DNA from: Paracoccus subflavus
GTDB taxonomy: Bacteria > Pseudomonadota > Alphaproteobacteria > Rhodobacterales > Rhodobacteraceae
Assembly (NCBI RefSeq): GCF_004310345.1
Contig: NZ_SISK01000002.1
Coordinates: 62,001 to 126,000, forward strand
Direction: 5' to 3'
DNA: 64,000 nucleotides
A model generated the notes under the pieces. That model had not been told where the DNA came from. It was given only the letters and a program-made list of their open reading frames with translations, and ran no database searches. The translations under genes and the position numbers were made by a program. Below, piece after piece: positions 18,181-26,819 of this stretch. Numbering within the stretch: position 1 is the stretch's first letter; each line of letters opens with the position of its first letter.

Positions 18181-19130
18181 CGCAGCCGGCCCATCAGGGC
18201 TGCCGCATAGAGCGCAGCCGTGCCGGTCCGCGTCTGGCGGTAAAGTCCGGTACGCATCATCGTGGCGGCCGCGTACGGTCCCGGCTGGCAAAGAGCATCG
18301 CCGAGCCGGTCCAGGATCCGGCGGTTTTCCGGCCGGAACACCGTCGTGACAGCGTCCAGCGCCGCATGATTCCGGCCCAGCCAGACGGCGTAATCCCCTG
18401 ACATCAGCATCCCGGCGCGTTGGGTCATGGCGGCAAGGGTGTCGTTGCGGCCCATTTCGCTGCGCGCGTGCTGCCGATAGAACAGCGCGGGGGTGGCGTC
18501 ATGGATCAGCACCGCCCCGGCGCCCGAAGTGATCTGGTAGGCCCACCAGTCGTGAGAGGGAATCCGGTGGTTCTGCGCGGGCGCGACGCATTGCTTCAGG
18601 ATCGCTGCGGCGGGGGCGTTGAACACGGATGTATTGCCCGCCATGATCGCCTGGACCAGGGCGTTGCGAAACCCCAGCGGGCGACGGAAATGGCGCGACG
18701 GCGCCACGGGGTTCAGCGCCGCATCCGTAATGACCGTGCGGGCCGCATAATGAGCAGGGCCGTCCTGCGCCGACAGCGCCACCATGGCGCGAGCCAGCTT
18801 GTCGGGGAACCAGACATCGTCCTGATCGCAAAAGGCGACCGGCCCGTCTGGGGCAATCGACAGCAGGTGCAGAAAATTCTGCGTGGCGCCCTGGCATGGC
18901 CCGGAAACCACCTGCACCTGGCCGGGGGCACAATCGGTCGCGAATTTGGCAACGATATCAGGGGTGCCGTCGCTTGATCCGTCATCCGACACAATAAGCC
19001 GCCAGTTTCCCAAGGTCTGTTTGGCGATGCTGCGCAGTTGCGCACTGATGAAATCCGCGCCCTGATAACTGGCCAGAAGGATCGTTAGCGGTGCCTCCTT
19101 GGGCTGGCTCTGGAAGGATGGATGGTTCAC
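18171..19130 (-). CDS. Family 2 glycosyltransferase, rhamnosyltransferase-like
   Basis: A 319-residue GT-A enzyme. The N-terminal strand TILLASYQGADFISAQL and VSDDGSSDGT are the nucleotide-sugar half, FCDQDDVW carries the DxD metal motif, and HDWWAYQ matches the acceptor-side motif of rhamnosyl/O-antigen GT2 enzymes. Being convergent with a complete dTDP-rhamnose operon supports rhamnose as donor, but this is inferred. Start chosen as GTG 19130, with GGGG upstream; an in-frame TTG at 19187 would add 19 unlikely residues. No membrane helix is seen. Confidence 0.85.
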   Translation of the reverse strand: MNHPSFQSQPKEAPLTILLASYQGADFISAQLRSIAKQTLGNWRLIVSDDGSSDGTPDIVAKFATDCAPGQVQVVSGPCQGATQNFLHLLSIAPDGPVAFCDQDDVWFPDKLARAMVALSAQDGPAHYAARTVITDAALNPVAPSRHFRRPLGFRNALVQAIMAGNTSVFNAPAAAILKQCVAPAQNHRIPSHDWWAYQITSGAGAVLIHDATPALFYRQHARSEMGRNDTLAAMTQRAGMLMSGDYAVWLGRNHAALDAVTTVFRPENRRILDRLGDALCQPGPYAAATMMRTGLYRQTRTGTAALYAAALMGRLRQP

Positions 19131-19190
19131 GCGGAAGCCCCTGGTCGAACAGGTCGGGCTTCTGCCCCCTGCACCCGGCCGATGCAACCG

Positions 19191-19745
19191 TCATCCGGCC
19201 TGACGGGCAATATCCTCGATCAGGATCGCCTTGACGGGCAGATCCGTGCCAGCCTGCGCAGCCTTGTGCAACCGTTCGCGCAGGGGTGCCAGCCGCGCCT
19301 CGGCAGTGAAGTTACCATCGAAGCCGCCGGTATTGGCATGGATCAGCAACTCGCGAAGCAAGGCATCGCGCAGGCGGTGTTCCTGCTGTTCCATGGCCGC
19401 AAGGTCGCTTTCCGAGGTCTCGATGCTCAGCGTCAGGATCATGACCGCACCCATGTCGCCGTTGCGCATCAGGGGCACAAAGAACTGCGTCGGAAAGGTG
19501 AACCATCCCGCAGGCGCCGTGGCCCCGCCTTTTTCGTCGGTCGTGGCGGCATAATCGTCGGCGGGCTTTTCGGATTCATAGTCCTCCTTTTCAGCCTCCG
19601 GACTGCTGGGTGCAATCTGGTCCGCGTTATCCGCCGGGGCCTCGGCCTGGTCGGTCGCGGGCGCGCCGGGACGCAGCATCTCGCCCGCGGCAACGCCTCC
19701 GACCAAGGCCAGGACCGGGATCAGCAGAACCAGGATCTTCTTCAT
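19191..19745 (-). CDS. fliL: FliL-like flagellar basal-body protein
   Basis: A 184-residue protein with one N-terminal membrane helix (residues 2-24), an acidic low-complexity linker (about 28-75) and a C-terminal domain starting WFTFPTQFFVPL and including VMILTLSIE. This is the layout of FliL, which sits around the stator and helps torque generation. ATG 19745 is used; it follows a GAGGG site that overlaps the flgH end. It closes the reverse flagellar operon. Sequence identity to FliL is modest, so the name rests partly on position. Confidence 0.75.
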   Translation of the reverse strand: MKKILVLLIPVLALVGGVAAGEMLRPGAPATDQAEAPADNADQIAPSSPEAEKEDYESEKPADDYAATTDEKGGATAPAGWFTFPTQFFVPLMRNGDMGAVMILTLSIETSESDLAAMEQQEHRLRDALLRELLIHANTGGFDGNFTAEARLAPLRERLHKAAQAGTDLPVKAILIEDIARQAG

Positions 19746-19753
19746 CGGCGCCC

Positions 19754-20479
19754 TCAATACGGCAGGATCACGTCGGCCAGTTGCTGGCCGAGACGGGGTT
19801 GCTGGACATCCGTGATCTGGCCGCGCCCACCATAGGAGATGCGCGCCCCGGCAATGCGGTCATAGGCGATCTCGTTGCTGCGGTCGATGTCGGCGGGGCG
19901 GACAAAGCCGCTGACGGTCAGTTCCCGCAGTTCGAAGTTCACGCGAACCTCCTGAGTGCCCTCGATCTGCAAGGTGCCGTTGGGCAGGGTATCGATTACG
20001 GTGGCCGCCACGCGCAGGGTCAGCTTGTCGCGCCGGGTGATGTTGCCGCTGCCCTTGTAGGTCGAGGAGGACTGGGCATCGGCCAGGTCGTCGAAGCTGG
20101 CGCCCTCGGGCAGTTTCTCGTTCAAGCGCTGGGGGATGCCGACCATCTGCGGAATGCTGACGCTTTCGCCCGCCGACCGGCTGCGCCCCGAAGTATTGGT
20201 CATCTGCGCCTCGTCGTCGATCTGGATCACCACGGTCAGGATGTCACCGCGTGTGGCGGCCCGCCGGTCGCTGATCAGCGACGAGGTGGTCCCTGCCCAC
20301 AGCGATGCCGCGGCTTCGGGACGGCCGGAATCGACCGGGATTTCCAGGGGCGGATTGGTCATGGCGATGAATTCCTCGCTGTTGCGAGGCGAGGTCAGGG
20401 TAGGGGGCTTGCCCAGATGGTCGGCGCGCGCGCAGGCGGTCAGGGTCAGGGCCAGGCAGATCAGGGCGGTCGGTTTCAT
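19754..20479 (-). CDS. flgH: Flagellar L-ring lipoprotein FlgH
   Basis: A 241-residue outer-membrane lipoprotein forming the L ring. The signal peptide ends with the lipobox LTAC (Cys16). The conserved SLWAG, RGDILTVVIQI and the C-terminal NEIAYDRIAGARISYGGRG are diagnostic. ATG 20479 has an AAGGA site; an upstream in-frame ATG at 20497 overlaps the flgA stop and would precede the signal peptide by six residues. Confidence 0.96.
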   Translation of the reverse strand: MKPTALICLALTLTACARADHLGKPPTLTSPRNSEEFIAMTNPPLEIPVDSGRPEAAASLWAGTTSSLISDRRAATRGDILTVVIQIDDEAQMTNTSGRSRSAGESVSIPQMVGIPQRLNEKLPEGASFDDLADAQSSSTYKGSGNITRRDKLTLRVAATVIDTLPNGTLQIEGTQEVRVNFELRELTVSGFVRPADIDRSNEIAYDRIAGARISYGGRGQITDVQQPRLGQQLADVILPY

Positions 20480-20493
20480 CGGATATCCTTGCG

Positions 20494-20907
20494 TCATTTC
20501 ATGGCCAGCAGGCTGCCATCGGGCTGGACAACCGCGCTGACGGTTGCGCGTGATTCGAGGTTCATCACACGGATCACGTCGCCCGCCGCGCCGTCCGACA
20601 GGGTGCGGGCGGTGGTCACGATGCGCAGGGCGCCGCGTTCAAAGACCAGCGGGTGCATCTGGTTACGGGAAATCAGCTTCGGGGCCTGCAACAGCGAGGC
20701 CTGCAAGGGCCGGCCCTCGTGAATGGTGATGCGGGTCTGAAGGCCGATGGCCTCGGACGGATCGGACAGACCGAGGCGGTTGCCGTCCATCGCGCGCAGG
20801 TCCGCTGCGGTGATCACCGTGCCGGCGGGCAGGGTGCGGGCGGCGGCCAGCACGGCCGCCGATGCGGGCAAGGGGGCCAAGGCCAGGATCAGGGCAAGCC
20901 AGCGCAT
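20494..20907 (-). CDS. flgA: Flagellar P-ring assembly chaperone FlgA
   Basis: A 137-residue periplasmic chaperone needed for FlgI polymerisation. It has a Sec signal peptide (about residues 1-17), the SAF-domain stretch AARTLPAGTVITAADL and the C-terminal GDVIRVMNLESRATVSAVVQPDGS typical of FlgA. It is short, as is usual in Rhodobacterales, containing only the C-terminal half of the enterobacterial protein. Its ATG overlaps the flgG stop (TGATG). Confidence 0.92.
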   Translation of the reverse strand: MRWLALILALAPLPASAAVLAAARTLPAGTVITAADLRAMDGNRLGLSDPSEAIGLQTRITIHEGRPLQASLLQAPKLISRNQMHPLVFERGALRIVTTARTLSDGAAGDVIRVMNLESRATVSAVVQPDGSLLAMK

Positions 20908-21692
20908 CAGCGCACCTGCGTGGTCGCCGCCAGCATCTGGTCGGCGGCGGTGATGACCTTGGCGTTCAGTTCGTAGCCGCGCTGCGCCTTGATCAGTTCG
21001 GTGATCTCGCGCACGGAATCGACCGAACTGTCCTCGAGATAGCCCTGCCGCAGCGTGCCCAGGCCTTCCTGGCCCGGTGTCGTGACCTGCGGCGTGCCGG
21101 AGGCCGCGGTTTCCAGAAAGAGGTTCGACCCGATCGCCTCGAGGCCCTTCTCGTTGGAAAAGCCGGCCAGGGTCAACTGTCCCAGCAGTTCCGGCTCGAC
21201 CTGGTCGTTGAAATAGGCATAAACCTCGCCGGCGGCATTGATCGAGATCGTCCGCGCATCGTTGGGGATGGTAATGGCGGGCACCACCGGATAGCCGTCC
21301 GAGGTCACGATCAGCCCATCGGGCGAGCGTTTCAGGCCGCCGTCGCGCGTAAAGGCCGAGATCCCCGAAGGCAGCGTCACCTCAAGGTAGCCGTCGCCGT
21401 CGATGGCCAGGTCCAGGTCGCCCTCCGTCGCATTCAGGGAACCCTGCTGCAGGTTGATGCTGACCGCTGTGGGTCGCACCCCCAGGCCCAACTGGACGCC
21501 CGCCGGAATGACGGTGCCGTCCGCCGCCGTGACGGTGCCTGGGCGCGTGGCCTGCTGATAATGCAGGTCGGCGAATTCCGCACGCCGGGCGTTGTAGCCG
21601 GTGGTGGACATGTTGGCGAGGTTGTTCGAGATCACCTCGACACGGGTCTGCTGCGCGCTCATGCCGGTGGCGGCGATCTGCAAGGCTCTCAT
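20907..21692 (-). CDS. flgG: Flagellar distal rod protein FlgG
   Basis: A 261-residue rod protein. MRALQIAATGMSAQQTRVE, NNLANMSTTGYNARRAEF and the C-terminal VREITELIKAQRGYELNAKVI are diagnostic, and LGVRPTAVSINLQQGSL is the FlgG-type insert. It is full length (E. coli FlgG is 260). It lies 11 bases after flgF. Confidence 0.97.
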   Translation of the reverse strand: MRALQIAATGMSAQQTRVEVISNNLANMSTTGYNARRAEFADLHYQQATRPGTVTAADGTVIPAGVQLGLGVRPTAVSINLQQGSLNATEGDLDLAIDGDGYLEVTLPSGISAFTRDGGLKRSPDGLIVTSDGYPVVPAITIPNDARTISINAAGEVYAYFNDQVEPELLGQLTLAGFSNEKGLEAIGSNLFLETAASGTPQVTTPGQEGLGTLRQGYLEDSSVDSVREITELIKAQRGYELNAKVITAADQMLAATTQVR

Positions 21693-21703
21693 GGGCTGTC
21701 CTT

Positions 21704-22420
21704 TCAGCGGGTCATGCCGGTGATCGCGCTGCGGATGCGCTGATCTTCGCGGTCAAGGAAGGATTGGCCCAGTTCGTAGGCACGCTGGACCTCGATCATG
21801 CGGGTGATCTCAAAGACGGAATCGACATTTGATTCCTCCAGGAAGCCCTGGCGGATGCGGGCGTCGTCGACCGGTTCGGGCTGTTCGTCCGTGGTGAACG
21901 CAGTGCCGCCCTGATGGGTCAGTTGCGCATCTTCAGGGGCCGTGAACACACCGATCTTGCCGAATGCCACGCCGTTTGCGGACAGCGTGCCGTCCGCCCC
22001 CACCGCGACGCCGCTGGCGCCTGCGGGCACGATGATCGGGGCCATCCCCTCGTCCAGCAGGCGGAAGCCATCGGCGGTCATCAACTCGCCCTCGGCCGAG
22101 GGCAGAAAGGCGCCCGCCCGGGTCAGGCGGTTGCCGTCGGGCGTCTCGACCAGAAAGAAACCTTCGCCCTCGATTGCCAGGTCGTAATTGCCGTTGGTCT
22201 GGGTCAGCACGCCTTGGTCAAGATCGACCAGACGGCCGCGCGCATGGGCCATCGACAGCGTGTCGCCGCGGCGGTCGAGCGCCGAAAGGTGTTCGGCAAA
22301 GATCACACCTTCGCGGCGAAAGCCGGTCGTATTGGCATTGGCGATGTTGTTGGCGACCACCCGCATTTCCGCCATCAGGCCGGATTGCCGGGTCAGGGTC
22401 GCGTAGATTCCGTTCTCCAT
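21704..22420 (-). CDS. flgF: Flagellar proximal rod protein FlgF
   Basis: A 238-residue rod protein starting MENGIYATLTRQSGLMAEM, with NNIANANTTGFRREGV and a C terminus FEITRMIEVQRAYELGQSFLDREDQRI. It is related to FlgG but shorter, with the FlgF-type start. It lies between fliQ (4 bases) and flgG (11 bases) in the reverse operon. Confidence 0.94.
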   Translation of the reverse strand: MENGIYATLTRQSGLMAEMRVVANNIANANTTGFRREGVIFAEHLSALDRRGDTLSMAHARGRLVDLDQGVLTQTNGNYDLAIEGEGFFLVETPDGNRLTRAGAFLPSAEGELMTADGFRLLDEGMAPIIVPAGASGVAVGADGTLSANGVAFGKIGVFTAPEDAQLTHQGGTAFTTDEQPEPVDDARIRQGFLEESNVDSVFEITRMIEVQRAYELGQSFLDREDQRIRSAITGMTR

Positions 22421-22424
22421 CGGC

Positions 22425-22691
22425 TCAGCCTCCCGCGACCAGGGGAATGATCTGCCCCAGATAGAAATCAGACAGGGCGGTGGTCATGAAGCTCATGCTG
22501 ACCCAGAAGACCGCCAGCATCAGCCCGACCTTGGGCACGAAGGTCAGGGTCATTTCCTGGATCGAGGTCAGCGCCTGGAACAGCCCGATGACCGCCCCCG
22601 CGATCAGGGCCACCGCCAGCATCGGGGCGGACATGCGCACCGCGATCAACAAGGCCTGGCGCAGCATGTCGAAAAGCAGCGTTTCATCCAT
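22425..22691 (-). CDS. fliQ: Flagellar export gate protein FliQ
   Basis: An 88-residue inner-membrane protein of the flagellar type III export gate (FliPQR). It has two membrane helices, roughly residues 14-38 and 50-75. The conserved VALIAGAVIGLFQALTSIQE segment between them is the FliQ signature. FliP and FliR are not in the window. Confidence 0.93.
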   Translation of the reverse strand: MDETLLFDMLRQALLIAVRMSAPMLAVALIAGAVIGLFQALTSIQEMTLTFVPKVGLMLAVFWVSMSFMTTALSDFYLGQIIPLVAGG

Positions 22692-22694
22692 GGA

Positions 22695-22979
22695 TCACAC
22701 CGGCATCCGCAGGATTTCCTGATAGGCCTCGACCACCTTGTCGCGGATGGCGACAACCGTCTCCATGGCCAGTTCGGCCTCGGCAATGGTCTGAACCAGG
22801 CGATGCGTTTCGACCTGTCCGGTCATGGCTCCGGTGGCAACGGCATCGACCTTGCCCATCTGGGCAGCAAAATCCTCGGCCGCTTGCGACACGGCTTGGA
22901 CGGCGGGGCCGGACGGTCCCGGCGTGACCGCGGTGCGGGCTGCGGAATAGGCAGTGGCGGCATTGAGACTGGTGAGCAT
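22695..22979 (-). CDS. fliE: Flagellar hook-basal body protein FliE
   Basis: A 94-residue adapter between the MS ring and rod. The C-terminal helix AELAMETVVAIRDKVVEAYQ and the closing EILRMPV are diagnostic of FliE. The N terminus is variable, as usual. It is separated from fliQ by 3 bases and from flgC by 11. Confidence 0.92.
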   Translation of the reverse strand: MLTSLNAATAYSAARTAVTPGPSGPAVQAVSQAAEDFAAQMGKVDAVATGAMTGQVETHRLVQTIAEAELAMETVVAIRDKVVEAYQEILRMPV

Positions 22980-22990
22980 AGCGAGCCTTT

Positions 22991-23383
22991 CTAGCGACGC
23001 AGAAGATCCAGAAGCGACGCGCCCATCTGGCGCGTTTGTTCGAACATTTTCAGATTGGCCTCGTAGGAACGACCAGCCTCGCGCGAGTCGGCGATCTCGA
23101 TCACCAGATCCACATTCGATCCCAGATAATAGCCGTCGGCATCCGCCATGGGATGCGATGGATCGTAAAGGCGCGGCAGTTCCCGCTGATCCAGCCGCAG
23201 CCGCGAGGCATCGACCTCGCCCGAAGGGCGGCCGAAGCGGATGGCCTCTTCGAAGGTGACAAGCTTGCGGCGATAGCCGGGGGTGTCGGCGTTGGCGATG
23301 TTCTCGGCCGTGTGGCGCAGGCGTTCGCTTTGCGCGCGCATTCCCGATGCCGACAGGTGCAGGGCGGATACGGGACGGTCCAT
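22991..23383 (-). CDS. flgC: Flagellar proximal rod protein FlgC
   Basis: A 130-residue rod protein with ALHLSASGMRAQSERLRHTA, ENIANADTPGYRRK and a C terminus SYEANLKMFEQTRQMGASLLDLL. ATG 23383 overlaps the flgB stop (ATGA), so it is preferred over the GTG one codon upstream. Confidence 0.95.
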   Translation of the reverse strand: MDRPVSALHLSASGMRAQSERLRHTAENIANADTPGYRRKLVTFEEAIRFGRPSGEVDASRLRLDQRELPRLYDPSHPMADADGYYLGSNVDLVIEIADSREAGRSYEANLKMFEQTRQMGASLLDLLRR

Positions 23384-23766
23384 CACGCCCTCCGCCCGAT
23401 GCTGGTGCGCATCAGATCAAGCGCCGAGCGATAGATGCCCAGCGACAGGTCATGGCTCCGCTTGACTTCGGCCGCCTTCAGCATCTCTTCCTCCAGCGAG
23501 ACGGAGTTTCCATTGGGCGAGACGCCCGTTTCGTCGGAAACCTGTCGGGCTGCGGGGGACCAGCCGGGCGCTTGCAAATGACGCGGATCGGTTGCCCGCA
23601 AGGGTTCGGACGCTGCACGATAGCTGTCGGCAAAGGACTGCACGTCCCGGGCCTTGAAGTCCGGGGTATCGGCATTGGCGATGTTGCGCGCCACCGTGAT
23701 CTGGCGCTGGCTTGCGTGATGGCCCAAGGCGCGGGCCATGCGCATGACTTCGATCTTTTCAAACAT
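23383..23766 (-). CDS. flgB: Flagellar proximal rod protein FlgB
   Basis: A 127-residue rod protein. RQITVARNIANADTPDFKARDV is the FlgB form of the rod motif, and the C-terminal RSHDLSLGIYRSALDLMRTSI is typical. ATG 23766 has GAGGAG upstream. It is the first gene of the reverse operon flgB-flgC-fliE-fliQ-flgF-flgG-flgA-flgH-fliL. The frame stays open upstream across fliI, but that part is antisense. Confidence 0.94.
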   Translation of the reverse strand: MFEKIEVMRMARALGHHASQRQITVARNIANADTPDFKARDVQSFADSYRAASEPLRATDPRHLQAPGWSPAARQVSDETGVSPNGNSVSLEEEMLKAAEVKRSHDLSLGIYRSALDLMRTSIGRRA

Positions 23767-23850
23767 GAGGCTTCTCCTCATTGGCGATAACCCGGTCTTA
23801 ACTGCGATTCGTTTAGAAACCGTTTGCGGACTGAAAAAACGGATGGGACT

Positions 23851-25185
23851 ATGGACCAGTTGGCTTCGATCGCGGCACGGATCGCCGATCTGCGCGTCAC
23901 CCGGCATTTCGGCCGGGTCCATTCCATGCAAGCGGGCCTGATCCGTGTCGAGGGGTTGAACACCCATGCCTCGGTCGGGGACAGGGTTATGATTTCCCTG
24001 CAGAAAATGAACGTCGGCGGGGAAGTCGTGGGGTTGGCTCCCCGCCATGTCGAGGTGCTGCCCGAAGGAAATACCGAAGGGTTGTCGGTCGGGGCCGAGG
24101 TCGAGCTGTTGTTTGCCCCCTCCATCGCCCCCTGCGATGGATGGATCGGACGAATCATCGACCCGCTGGGCCAGCCCTTGGACGGGCGTCCCCTCCCCAA
24201 AGGGCACGAACCCCGCCCGTATCGGCGCGAGGCGCCCCCTGCTGTAAGACGCAAAAGGCTCGGTGGTCGGCTGCCGACGGGGTTTGCCGTTTTCGACACC
24301 CTGCTGCCCCTGGTCATGGGCCAGCGAATCGGGCTGTTCGCGGGATCGGGCGTGGGCAAGTCCACGCTGCTGTCGGGGCTGGCCCGGGGTGTAGAGGCCG
24401 ATGTGGTGGTGATCGCGATGATCGGCGAACGGGGCCGCGAGTTGCGCGAATTCGTGGAAAAGACGCTTGGCCCCGAGGGCATGATGCGGGCGGTGATCGT
24501 GGCCGCGACCTCGGATCGGTCGCCCCTGATCCGGCGGCGCTGCGCCTGGGCGGCCATGGCGGTGGCCGAGCATTTCCGCGATCAGGGGCGTCACGTCCTG
24601 TTTCTGGCCGATTCGATCACCCGATTTGCCGAAGCCCACCGGGAAATTGCTCTGGCCGCGGGCGAGCCCCCCAGTTACCGCGGCTTTCCGCCATCGGTAT
24701 CGAACCTGATCATGGCGCTTGCCGAACGATCCGGGCCGGGACTGGAGGGAACAGGCGACATCACCGGCATTTTCAGCGTGCTGGTTGCCGGATCGGACAT
24801 GGACGAGCCGGTCGCCGACATCCTGCGCGGCACGCTGGACGGACATGTGGTTCTGGACCGGACAATCGCGGAACGTGGCCGCTTTCCCGCCATCGACGTC
24901 GTGCGCTCTGTGTCCCGTTCGCTGCCGGACGCGGCAACGAGCGAGGAAAACCGCCTGATCGGCGAAGCCCGCGCGGCCTTGGGGGCCTATTCCGAATCCG
25001 AACTGATGATCCGGGCGGGGCTTTATTCGGCCGGGACCGACCCGCGTCTGGACAAGGCCGTGAAACTTTTTCCCCAGCTAGAGGCTTTTGTTACCGAAAA
25101 AACGACGGGTATCGGCGAAAGTTTCACTTTCCTGGACAGGGCGTTGAGAGTGCCGGCACAGGGACGGCCCGTGCGGACAACCTGA
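23851..25185 (+). CDS. fliI: Flagellar export ATPase FliI
   Basis: A 444-residue F1-beta-like ATPase that powers and orders flagellar protein export. The Walker A loop GSGVGKST is at 165-172 (Lys170), Walker B is HVLFLADSITRFA (Asp254), and the GRIIDPLGQPLDG and PPSYRGFPPSV motifs match the family. ATG 23851 is chosen; an upstream in-frame codon at 23824 lacks a site. It is divergent from flgB with 84 bases between, where no confident promoter is visible. FliH and FliJ genes are not adjacent. Confidence 0.95.
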   Translation: MDQLASIAARIADLRVTRHFGRVHSMQAGLIRVEGLNTHASVGDRVMISLQKMNVGGEVVGLAPRHVEVLPEGNTEGLSVGAEVELLFAPSIAPCDGWIGRIIDPLGQPLDGRPLPKGHEPRPYRREAPPAVRRKRLGGRLPTGFAVFDTLLPLVMGQRIGLFAGSGVGKSTLLSGLARGVEADVVVIAMIGERGRELREFVEKTLGPEGMMRAVIVAATSDRSPLIRRRCAWAAMAVAEHFRDQGRHVLFLADSITRFAEAHREIALAAGEPPSYRGFPPSVSNLIMALAERSGPGLEGTGDITGIFSVLVAGSDMDEPVADILRGTLDGHVVLDRTIAERGRFPAIDVVRSVSRSLPDAATSEENRLIGEARAALGAYSESELMIRAGLYSAGTDPRLDKAVKLFPQLEAFVTEKTTGIGESFTFLDRALRVPAQGRPVRTT

Positions 25186-25241
25186 TCTTCATATAATCGG
25201 CTGGTTTGGCTTAATGAATGTTACATTGCAAGGCCACCTCG

Positions 25242-26030
25242 ATGGAGGGAAAAGGCCTATTGCAACGGTCGCAGGTTGAACGGAAAAGGGTGCTGGAATT
25301 GGCGATCACCGAATACTTTGTCCGCTATCTTCAACAGCGCGACAATCTGGCTCCACAGGATCTCGAACGCCTGAAAGCCATCAGGACGACCCATGCCAGC
25401 TTTGGCCCCGGAGAAGTGATCGTTCCCGCCCATGTGATGGAAACGCGCAGTTGCATGATGCTGCGCGGGCTGTCGGCACGGTCCCATCGTCTTGTGGGCC
25501 GGCCCGATGACCGGGTCATCACGGCCCTGCATGTGCCGGGTGACTTTGTCGATCTGCACGGCTTCATTCTGGCCGGGCTGGATCACGCGGTGATTGCCGT
25601 CGGTCCCACCGAGGTCGAGCTGATCGAACATGAGGAACTGATCCAGATCACCGAGAACTTTCCGCATCTGACGCGGCTCTTGTGGATGGCGACGCTGATC
25701 GACGCGGCCATTCACCGGCAGTGGCTGGTCGCCGCGGCCTCGCTGCGGTCAAGCGCGCATCTCGCGCATCTCCTGTGCGAGATCTACACGCGGCTCAGCG
25801 CAGTAGGCGCGGCGTCGGGTGGACAATTCCAGTTGCCCCTGTTGCAGCGCGAGTTGGCCGACATCCTTGGCTATTCGCCCATCCACGTGAACCGCGCGGT
25901 TCGCGACCTGCGCGACCGGGGCCTGATCCGCTGGTCGGGGTCTGACATCGTCATCATCGACTGGAATGGGCTTGTGCTGCTGTCGCGTTTCGATCCGGCC
26001 TATCTGGATCTCGAGCGCGTCCGCCGCTGA
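25242..26030 (+). CDS. Crp/Fnr-family transcriptional regulator
   Basis: A 262-residue regulator with a cyclic-nucleotide-binding-type beta barrel (about 50-150) and a C-terminal winged helix (about 180-245, with LQRELADILGYSPIHVNRAVRDLRDRGLI). There is no N-terminal Cys cluster, so it is not an oxygen-sensing FNR. The barrel lacks an obvious cAMP-binding RxxS-type motif, so the ligand is unknown. ATG 25242 has AAGG upstream; ATG 25218 would add eight residues. It converges directly with the extensin-like gene, with no gap. Confidence 0.88.
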   Translation: MEGKGLLQRSQVERKRVLELAITEYFVRYLQQRDNLAPQDLERLKAIRTTHASFGPGEVIVPAHVMETRSCMMLRGLSARSHRLVGRPDDRVITALHVPGDFVDLHGFILAGLDHAVIAVGPTEVELIEHEELIQITENFPHLTRLLWMATLIDAAIHRQWLVAAASLRSSAHLAHLLCEIYTRLSAVGAASGGQFQLPLLQRELADILGYSPIHVNRAVRDLRDRGLIRWSGSDIVIIDWNGLVLLSRFDPAYLDLERVRR

Positions 26031-26819
26031 TCACTGACAAAGCCGCCAGCCGCCGGGACGCAAGGCGGTGTCCAGATGCAGGTGGTCGTCATGGGCCGCG
26101 TTCGATCCCGGGCCCAGGACCGTGGAAAAGAACAGGCAGCCCGACGCGCGAAGCGTGCCCTGGAATGCCTCGGCCAGATCGCCCGTATCGGTGCGCGGCT
26201 GGATGGCGATGGGGTCGCCCCGTGACAGGACAACGCCAGCGATGTCGATGGCATTGCCAAGGGCATGTTCGGACAGCTTCGGCACCTCCTGCCCGGTCCC
26301 CACGCGGGGGCGGCAATCATAGGTGGTTCCCAGTCGCAGGCCGGTGACCTGCGGCGCGCCCGGCAACCGCGCCGCGGCCGGTTGCAGAAAGTCGCGTGCC
26401 CATGATCCCAACGCCTGCGCGGTGGCACAGCGCATCACGGCCCCACCCTCCAGCGCCAGACCCGGCAGGATCTGTTCGACCCGGATCGGACGGGCAATGC
26501 CGCAATCCCGATCCTCGTCGCCGGTAATGGGCGGCTGGTCCTGGAACACCGTTCCCATCGCCGTCAGGGCCGCCTTGCAGGCCGCGAGTTCGACGTCGGT
26601 TTCGCGCAACAGCCACCAGGCCGGCGGGAGGGGCGGGCCAAGAACTGCCGCCGGTTCGCCGTCCGGTGTGGGGACGGCAGGCCCGGACGTGGCAGCGGGT
26701 GCCGACAACGGTTCCGTCGGACGCTCTGGCGGGCGATCCTGTCCAAGAGCGGGGGCCTGCCCAAGAGCGGGCGCCATCGGCAGGCAGAGCGCCGCCAGGA
26801 TCGCGGCTGCCCGGATCAC
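26031..26819 (-). CDS. Extensin-like secreted protein (M15-type fold)
   Basis: A 262-residue protein with a Sec signal peptide (about 1-20), a Pro/Ala-rich linker (about 21-65) and a C-terminal extensin-like domain. This domain carries the CGIARPIRV start and the zinc-peptidase-like pair SEHALGNAIDIAG and HDDHLHLD, as in LAS/M15 enzymes, so peptidoglycan hydrolysis or binding is plausible. Several Cys may form disulfides. The ATG overlaps the L,D-transpeptidase stop (four bases), so the two are coupled. An 18-base direct repeat codes part of the linker. Confidence 0.85.
   Translation of the reverse strand: MIRAAAILAALCLPMAPALGQAPALGQDRPPERPTEPLSAPAATSGPAVPTPDGEPAAVLGPPLPPAWWLLRETDVELAACKAALTAMGTVFQDQPPITGDEDRDCGIARPIRVEQILPGLALEGGAVMRCATAQALGSWARDFLQPAAARLPGAPQVTGLRLGTTYDCRPRVGTGQEVPKLSEHALGNAIDIAGVVLSRGDPIAIQPRTDTGDLAEAFQGTLRASGCLFFSTVLGPGSNAAHDDHLHLDTALRPGGWRLCQ
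26739..26774. repeat. Two 18-base direct repeats in the extensin-like gene
   Basis: CTGTCCAAGAGCGGGGGC (26739-26756) and CTGCCCAAGAGCGGGCGC (26757-26774) differ at two positions. They encode repeated GQAPAL-type units just after the signal peptide. Confidence 0.8.

Noticed and set aside
23767..23850. A CtrA box between flgB and fliI
   Set aside because: TTAA at 23798 has no partner 7 bases away (the next TTTA is 10 bases on), so only a half-site is present.
25211..25225. A CtrA box before the Crp/Fnr gene
   Set aside because: TTAA-N7-TACA has two mismatches in the second half, too weak to call.
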